DNA from: JACPDH01 sp041671505 | GTDB taxonomy: Bacteria; Acidobacteriota; Thermoanaerobaculia; Gp7-AA8 | DNA: 64,000 nucleotides | NCBI GenBank assembly: GCA_041671505.1 | Contig: JBAZBK010000005.1 | Location: forward strand, 124,001-188,000 | Direction: 5' to 3' | Shown here: piece after piece, positions 59,299 through 64,000 of the stretch | Layout of the letters: every line of letters begins with the position of its first letter | Position numbering within the stretch: the stretch's first letter is position 1 | Made by a program: the position numbers and the translations under genes | The notes under the pieces: generated by a model | What the model was told of the DNA's origin: nothing | The model's input: only the letters and a program-made list of their open reading frames with translations | Database searches by the model: none

Positions 59299-59906
59299 TG
59301 AAGAAGTTCTCCGCTCTCGCGGTACTCGACTTCGGCAACGTGCCGGCCGGCATTTACGCCGTCGATGCGATTCTCAAGAAGGCGCCGATCGCCTTCATTC
59401 GCTCCGGCACGGTGACGCGGGGACGCTTCCTCGTCATCTTCGGCGGATCCACCGCCGCCACGGCCGAGTCGCTCGACATCGCGCTCGCCGTCTCGGGCGA
59501 CGCGATCGTCGACCACTCGTTCCTACCCGATGTTCACCACCATCTCGCGGAGTCGCTCTTCGGCGAGAGGCGGAATGCGGGAGGCTCGCTCCTGATCCTC
59601 GAAACGGCGACCTCGTCGTCGATCGTCCGCGCCGTCGAGGCCGCGCTCAAGGGAACTCCCGTCGAGCTCATCGAGATCCGCCTCGCCGATTCCGGCCTCG
59701 CGGGAAAGGGCATCGCGTTCCTCGCAGGCTCGCTTCCCGATGTCGAGGAAGCCGCCACCCTCGCGGCCGCAGGCCTCGGCAATCCGGCTCACGCGTTCAG
59801 CTTCCGCATCGTCGCCGCACCGCACGAGACGCTCGAGCGTAGCGTCGCAGGATCGTCGCACTTCGATCAGGCCCAGGTCATCGAGCTCGACGGGGAGCGT
59901 GGCTGA
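59298..59906 (+). CDS. Tandem-BMC shell protein (BMC-T, probable single-disk type)
   Basis: A 202-residue protein with two BMC domains: ALAVLDFGNVPAGIYAVDAILKKAPIAFIRSGTVTRGRFLVIFGGS (pieces LAVLDFGNVPAG and RGRFLVIFGG), then GSLLILETATSSSIVRAVEAALKGTPVELIEIRLADSGLAGKGIAFLAG. It has no cysteine, so it cannot carry an Fe-S cluster in the pore as some BMC-T do. The true start is the ATG at 59298, overlapping the dehydrogenase stop; a longer frame upstream is only overlap. It differs clearly from the first tandem-BMC protein of the operon. Confidence 0.92.
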   Translation: MKKFSALAVLDFGNVPAGIYAVDAILKKAPIAFIRSGTVTRGRFLVIFGGSTAATAESLDIALAVSGDAIVDHSFLPDVHHHLAESLFGERRNAGGSLLILETATSSSIVRAVEAALKGTPVELIEIRLADSGLAGKGIAFLAGSLPDVEEAATLAAAGLGNPAHAFSFRIVAAPHETLERSVAGSSHFDQAQVIELDGERG

Positions 59907-60184
59907 TGCTGCTCGGACGCGTCATCGGCAGCGTCGTGACCTGTGAGGTCTACAAGGGACTCGAAGGCGTTCCGATGCTCCTCGTGCAGCCGCTCGACAA
60001 GGCGCTGAAGCCGAAGGGCAAGGCGATCGTCGCCGCCGATGCAACACGGACGGCGGGTCCCGGCGATCTGATCTCGTACGAAGGGGGACGCGAAGCCGCG
60101 ATGGCGCTCGAGATCACCTTCGTCCCGGTCGATCACGCGATCATCGCGATCGTCGACGGAGTCGAGCTCGGAGGTTCCGAGTGA
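59906..60184 (+). CDS. BMC-P pentameric vertex protein, copy 2
   Basis: A 92-residue EutN/CcmL family protein: MLLGRVIGSVVTCEVYKGL, VPMLLVQPLDKALKPKG, KAIVAADATRTAGPGDLI and DHAIIAIVDGVELGG. It overlaps the previous gene by one base (TGATG) and the next by four (GTGA). The middle loop is one or two turns longer than in copy 3, so the three pentamers are not identical. Confidence 0.94.
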   Translation: MLLGRVIGSVVTCEVYKGLEGVPMLLVQPLDKALKPKGKAIVAADATRTAGPGDLISYEGGREAAMALEITFVPVDHAIIAIVDGVELGGSE

Positions 60185-60447
60185 TCCTCGGGCGCGTCAT
60201 CGGCGAGATCCACGGGACGATCAAGCATCCCTTCTACGAGGGGAGGAAGCTGCTCGTCGTGGAGAAAACCTCCCCGGCCGGCGTTCCGACCGGCGATTAC
60301 CTCATCGCCGTCGACTCCGTCGGCGCCGGCGTAGGCGAGCCGGTCCTCGTCCTCGACGAAGGCACCGGAGCACGGCAGGTTCTCGAGTCGACCAACGGCC
60401 CCGTCAGGTCGGTCATCGTGGGGATCGTGGATTCGGTCGACGTGTAA
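60181..60447 (+). CDS. BMC-P pentameric vertex protein, copy 3
   Basis: An 88-residue EutN/CcmL family protein: MILGRVIGEIHGTIKHPFYEG, KLLVVEKTSPAGVPTG, LIAVDSVGAGVGEPVLVLDEG and SVIVGIVDSVDV. GTG start within the preceding stop. It is the last gene of the microcompartment operon. After it lies a repeat, then a convergent gene. Confidence 0.94.
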   Translation: MILGRVIGEIHGTIKHPFYEGRKLLVVEKTSPAGVPTGDYLIAVDSVGAGVGEPVLVLDEGTGARQVLESTNGPVRSVIVGIVDSVDV

Positions 60448-60499
60448 GTTGGGATTTCACCCGATGGTCTTGAGTTAGGCGGGTCGCCGGGAAAGTGCC

Positions 60500-60641
60500 G
60501 TCATTCCGAGCGAAGCGAGGAATCTGCAAAGAGAGTTCTGCTCACTTCCTCCGCGACAAATCGCGCCACGTGGCACGAGTCCGCGTTGAGGAATCGATCA
60601 GCCGAATCGTCCTGCAGATTCCTCGCTTCGCTCGGAATGAC
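60500..60641. repeat. GTCATTCCGAGCGAAG inverted repeat (full copy)
   Basis: GTCATTCCGAGCGAAGCGAG at the left end pairs with CTCGCTTCGCTCGGAATGAC at the right end, and GAATCTGCA pairs with TGCAGATTC further in, giving about 29 paired bases around a roughly 85-base core. It lies between the end of the microcompartment operon and the convergent DUF4388 gene and may help end both. Confidence 0.85.
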
Positions 60642-60704
60642 GGCTGGCTGCGGGCGCGGGAGAATGGCTTAACTGAATGCCATCGGGTGTGACCCCAACT
60701 TAAC

Positions 60705-62270
60705 CTAGCGCCGACCTCTCTTCGCCAGGTTCATCATGTTCTTCCCGCGATCGATGTAGGCCTCGGCTTCCATCTTGTGGCCGAGCGTCTCGTGGATCTT
60801 GCCTGCGTAGTACCAGGCGAGGCCGCACTTCGGGTCGATGCGCATCACTTCCTTGAGCGCAGCGAGAGCCTGCGTCGCAGTCGTCGCCATCAGCTGGAAT
60901 CTGCTGTAGATCACTTCGGACTGGTAGATGCCGTTCTGCGCATCGCACTCCGCGGCGAACTGGAAGTGCGAGAGCGCCTCGCGGTGTCTCCCGGCCTCCG
61001 AGAGCTGCCTGCCGAGGCGATGCTGCGCCTCGGGGTCGAGCAGCACCGGCCCCGACTGCGTGGTCGAGTCGATCGCAGTCGGCGACGGAGGCGCCGGCTT
61101 CGGAGTCTCGCGCGCGACCCGCCGCTTTCCGATCAGCGCGTTACGCCGGTCGCTGTCGGCAAGCTCGGCATAGGCGCGCGATCCGGCGAAGAAGATCTCC
61201 TGCGCCTTCTCCTGCAGCGACTCGCTGCTGTCGACCTGGAACTGCCATGGAGCGAACTTCCGCGCGAACGACTCCCACACCGCATTGATGGCACCGACCG
61301 TCGAAGTCTCCTGAAGCTCGAAGAGGTCGAACGGATCGCGCCGTCTGAACGAGAGGTAGACGCGCATCAGGTCGTCTCGCGAGGTCGCCGCGGACTGTTC
61401 CTGCGCGCCCTGCGCAGGAACGATCTGCTTGAGGAACGGAACCGCGAGCTCCTCGGTCACACCCGAGACCTGCATCTGCAGGTGCGGTTCCGGTTCGGGC
61501 TGAGGCGCCTTCACCCTGGCTGCCGGGAGCTCTTCCTCCGGGACGGCGATGCGAAGCAGAAGCAGCGGATAGACGAGCCGGTTGAGCTCCTCGGTCGCGC
61601 CCCCCTTCGACGAGAGCAGCTCAGCGAGCGTTTTCGACGTCGAAAGCGCGCGCATGAGCTCGATCTGCGCCGCGTTGAGCTTGATCTCGGCAAGAGGAAA
61701 CAGCGGCTCGGGATTGAGCGCGAGCTTCTTTCCGAGGAAGCCCTCGACCGCGTCGTCGACATCGCGCTTCGAGGCGAAGCGTGAGATGCCCGTGACGATG
61801 AGCTGGGACGGCTTCACGCGCAGCGGCGATTCGACCGGTGGAGGATCGTGGGAAATCCGGAACGTCCCCGACGTCCAGCTGAAGACGTCGAGCAGCTTGC
61901 GAGCGAGGTTCTGCTGGAGAAACTTGTAAAGGTCGGTCGGGTTGACGAGCGCGTGCTCGACGAGGAGCTCCTCGAACGGCACATCCTTGCCGATCGACGC
62001 GTTCAGCACGGCGTGGTACTCGCTTTCGGTCAGCCTTCCGAGCGAGACCATGTAGCGCCCGAGCGTCTCCGTGGCGACGTTCGACATGCACTCGACCGGA
62101 GCCCCCTCGTCGAAGACGATCTGCTTCTCCAGCGGCGTACGCTTCAACTCGAGCACGGCGCTCGCGCGGTTGATCGCAAGAGCGAGCACGAGCTGCTCGA
62201 AGGGCACGTCGGCGATCTCGCCGGTGCGGAGCAGGGCGATCGCCTTCAGCTTATCCAGGGTGGGTATCAA
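60705..62270 (-). CDS. DUF4388 (PATAN)-TPR signalling/scaffold protein
   Basis: A 521-residue soluble protein. The N-terminal domain (LKAIALLRTGEIADVPFEQLVLALAINRASAVLELKR and the following IVFDEGAPVEC) is DUF4388/PATAN, found in gliding and polarity regulators. A helical region follows, then a proline-rich linker near 390-420 and a TPR-like C-terminus (LGRQLSEAGRHREALSHFQFAAECD, then GLAWYYAGKIHETLGHKMEAEAYIDRG). The function is unknown; similar proteins act with chemosensory or Ras-like systems. The gene is convergent with the microcompartment operon. Confidence 0.8.
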   Translation of the reverse strand: MIPTLDKLKAIALLRTGEIADVPFEQLVLALAINRASAVLELKRTPLEKQIVFDEGAPVECMSNVATETLGRYMVSLGRLTESEYHAVLNASIGKDVPFEELLVEHALVNPTDLYKFLQQNLARKLLDVFSWTSGTFRISHDPPPVESPLRVKPSQLIVTGISRFASKRDVDDAVEGFLGKKLALNPEPLFPLAEIKLNAAQIELMRALSTSKTLAELLSSKGGATEELNRLVYPLLLLRIAVPEEELPAARVKAPQPEPEPHLQMQVSGVTEELAVPFLKQIVPAQGAQEQSAATSRDDLMRVYLSFRRRDPFDLFELQETSTVGAINAVWESFARKFAPWQFQVDSSESLQEKAQEIFFAGSRAYAELADSDRRNALIGKRRVARETPKPAPPSPTAIDSTTQSGPVLLDPEAQHRLGRQLSEAGRHREALSHFQFAAECDAQNGIYQSEVIYSRFQLMATTATQALAALKEVMRIDPKCGLAWYYAGKIHETLGHKMEAEAYIDRGKNMMNLAKRGRR

Positions 62271-62996
62271 GCCGGTCTCATCTCTCCGCGGCGATTATAA
62301 CGGCAGAGCCTTTCCCGGAAGCCCTTCCGACCCCGCACTTCGGCAGCGACAGGCTCCACCGCTCCTGCCGCTGCAAGCGCGGAGTCAAACAGCAAACCTG
62401 GCCCCCGCACTGCTTCATCCGGCGCCGCCGCAGCGTCCCACCCGGGCGATCGCGGCGCGGACGCATTGCACGTCGGCGGCGCGCGCGACCCGGTTCGCCT
62501 TTCGGTGAAGCCGCTCGTCACATGAGCTCGTGTCGGCTCTCCGGAAGCACATCTGCCGTAGCCACTTCTCCCGTCACGACCGCGTTCAGATGTCACCGAT
62601 GTCGCGTGCGGCGTGCCCCGGTCGCGTGTATCGCGCAGACCGGAACGCCCATAACTGGCTCTAATCCAATAACTTAAGCGGCGGACCTCCAAAGGCGGAC
62701 CCTCTTCATCGGTCCCGGAAACGGGTGCAGAATCGAAGCAAAGGTTCGAAAGACTCCGCTGGACGCGTCAGGACGCGTCGCGCGACGTTTGACGATGGCG
62801 TCGCGTCGTGTGCCAGCGATTGGAGGAACAGCGCGATGCCAGGCTGAACGACGCCGGGAGTCGGAGGGATGCCCGCGTGGATGCCACGCGAGCCGTCCAT
62901 TCGCCATGCCCGGTTACCGCGAGTTCGGCGGCTCGCCCCTCGTACCCGCCGAATCCCAGGCTTTCGAGACATCACACTAGCGTCAGGAGGTCACAG
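62271..62996. other. 726-base intergenic region with no recognised gene
   Basis: Between divergent genes. No ORF with signal, motif or ribosome site was found. A good Shine-Dalgarno (AGGAGG) lies at 62986 for the next gene. A stretch near 62700-62830 has several short hairpins (GACGCGTCAGGACGCGTC) but no recognised riboswitch pattern. Confidence 0.5.
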
Positions 62997-63698
62997 GTGA
63001 AATTGAAATTGCGAATCCCGTTCCTGTTTCTAGTCTCGCTCGTCGTGCTCTTCGCGTTCCAGGCGTTCGCCGCCGACCCGAAGACCGTCGCGCCAACGGC
63101 GTCGAAGCCGGTTGCCCAGCCGGTCGGCACCATGCAGCCCGTCGAGATCAAGCGCGTCGAGTGTGTCGTGGCCGGAGCCACGGAGTTCCCCGTCAGCATC
63201 CAGATGCACAACACGGGCAATGCCGCCATTCCCAAGGGGTGGATCGTCGCCTGGACGGTTCCGAACACCGTGAAGACCGGGAAATACACGCTTCTGGCGG
63301 ATCTTCCCGTCAACGGCTACGTCATGGCCAGCAATCAGATCCCCGGCGGGCATCCCGGAGGTGCGATCCTCACCTGCACCGTCGCAGCGCCGGCCATGCT
63401 CTCCGTCAAGCCGGTGAAGCGGCAGACCGCGGCCGCCTTGAATCCAGCCGCCCTCGCTCAGTTCGGTTGCGTCGTGCAGGGCTCTCCCACCGAATTCCCC
63501 GACGACGTACTGATCACCAACAAGCTGACGACTACGGTCGCCAAGGGAAAGACGATCCACTGGTCGATTCCGAACACGACCCGTCAGGGTGACTACGTTC
63601 TCACCGAGGATCTCCTGGGCGGCAAGTCGGTGTTCGTCTCCGGCGCCGTTCCGGGAGGGATGTCCGCGGGGGTGAAGTGCGACGCGAAGCTCAAGTAA
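62997..63698 (+). CDS. Secreted tandem beta-domain protein (two homologous repeats)
   Basis: A 233-residue exported protein. The signal peptide is KLKLRIPFLFLVSLVVLFAFQAFA (hydrophobic core LVSLVVLFAFQ), and GTG at 62997 follows AGGAGG at six bases. The mature part has two similar units of about 75 residues: CVVAGATEFPVSIQMHN...IPKGWIVAWTVPN and CVVQGSPTEFPDDVLIT...AKGKTIHWSIPN. Each ends with a cysteine (GAILTC, GVKC), so two disulphides, one per unit, are likely. The fold resembles CARDB-like immunoglobulin domains; function is unknown. The next gene, at 63878, also encodes an exported protein. Confidence 0.75.
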   Translation: MKLKLRIPFLFLVSLVVLFAFQAFAADPKTVAPTASKPVAQPVGTMQPVEIKRVECVVAGATEFPVSIQMHNTGNAAIPKGWIVAWTVPNTVKTGKYTLLADLPVNGYVMASNQIPGGHPGGAILTCTVAAPAMLSVKPVKRQTAAALNPAALAQFGCVVQGSPTEFPDDVLITNKLTTTVAKGKTIHWSIPNTTRQGDYVLTEDLLGGKSVFVSGAVPGGMSAGVKCDAKLK

Positions 63699-63877
63699 GT
63701 GAAGCGACGAGCCGGGCAAGTTGTCCGGTCGCGAAGTCCTGACGGCTTCGCCACGTCGCGCCCGATTCCGCCGCCCGGGGTCAGGTCTCCGACTCGACCC
63801 CGGGGGCAGCGCGATCCCCGAGGCCGCCGGCGTGCGCGGGAGCGTAAGCGCCTCCGCGACTCGGAAGGAGAGGGATT

Positions 63878-64000
63878 ATGCGCGGCTTCCAATTCCCGTT
63901 CGCACTGCTCCGGGTGAGCGTTGCTCTCCTCGTTGCCCTGATGGCGGCCTTTCCGGCCGCGGCGTCGGTGGCCGCATCGCCATCCACCGCAACGGTCTCG
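63878..64000 (+). CDS. Start of an exported protein (truncated by window edge)
   Basis: Forty-one codons are visible: a basic start (MRGFQFPFALLRVS), a hydrophobic core (VALLVALMAAFPAAASVAA) and a likely cleavage site, so the product is secreted. GGAAGGAGAGGG lies a few bases before the ATG. Nothing of the mature domain is in the window. Confidence 0.65.
   Translation, partial: MRGFQFPFALLRVSVALLVALMAAFPAAASVAASPSTATVS

Noticed and set aside
62690..62830. Possible cyclic-di-GMP (GEMM) riboswitch upstream of the exported protein gene
   Set aside because: GAAGCAAAGGTTCGAAAGAC looked similar to part of the GEMM core, but the GACGCAAAGCC element and the tetraloop receptor are missing, and the position is about 170 bases from the start codon.

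Overview
The window is a GC-rich (roughly two-thirds G+C) chromosomal stretch from a diderm, aerobic-looking bacterium, and it is gene-dense with a mixed strand layout. A TatAC export system, a lipoprotein M23 peptidase, a predicted outer-membrane barrel, MeaB with an acyl-CoA dehydrogenase, a short PheT, a DUF4388 protein and several intergenic repeat families together suit Acidobacteriota (perhaps a Thermoanaerobaculia-like lineage). That placement is inference: no rRNA is present. A run of ten Ns inside a gene at 53298-53307 shows this is a draft scaffold.

Layout. 1-10.7 kb: end of radA, an envelope peptidase, folK, a FYDLN-type acidic protein, a C-terminal processing protease, tatA-tatC, two small proteins, a parvulin, an aspartate aminotransferase, two RNA methyltransferases and pgsA. 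10.7-23.9 kb: tRNA-Leu, a coiled-coil protein, pheT, a VapBC module, meaB and acyl-CoA dehydrogenase, an aconitase-superfamily enzyme, ruvC, yebC, der and a two-domain prenol-kinase-like membrane protein. 23.9-33 kb: a glycosyltransferase-methyltransferase fusion, a mannose-1-phosphate guanylyltransferase, an amidohydrolase, an ArsN2-like acetyltransferase, a ferredoxin, a UvrD-type helicase and a trans-sulfuration PLP enzyme. 33-47.9 kb: signalling genes (MASE1 histidine kinase, PAS/GAF/GGDEF/EAL protein, GAF/PAS/GGDEF protein), an M50 protease, dnaE, an ArsR regulator, tRNA-Asp and rfbC. 47.9-55 kb: metG, a GYF-AIM24 protein, a gapped kelch-propeller gene and a barrel protein.

The most distinctive system is a bacterial microcompartment operon at 55202-60447. 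It has eight consecutive, nearly abutting genes: an RpiB-DeoC fusion, a tandem-BMC shell protein, a BMC-H hexamer, a BMC-P pentamer, a CoA-acylating aldehyde dehydrogenase, a second tandem-BMC protein and two more BMC-P pentamers. The likely chemistry is cleavage of 2-deoxyribose-5-phosphate (or a similar sugar phosphate) to acetaldehyde and glyceraldehyde-3-phosphate, with acetaldehyde oxidised to acetyl-CoA inside the shell. No phosphotransacylase, alcohol dehydrogenase or other cofactor-recycling gene lies next to it.

The second notable layer is intergenic. Six AT-rich inverted repeats, with arms built of short iterated words, sit between genes. A REP-like family (GTAGCCAAGGCG ... GCCTTTGCTAC) occurs as single copies and as a three-unit array with an 88-bp period. 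Two copies of another palindromic repeat flank the PLP-enzyme gene. A third family begins GTCATTCCGAGCGAAG. No CRISPR array, prophage or insertion sequence was recognised.
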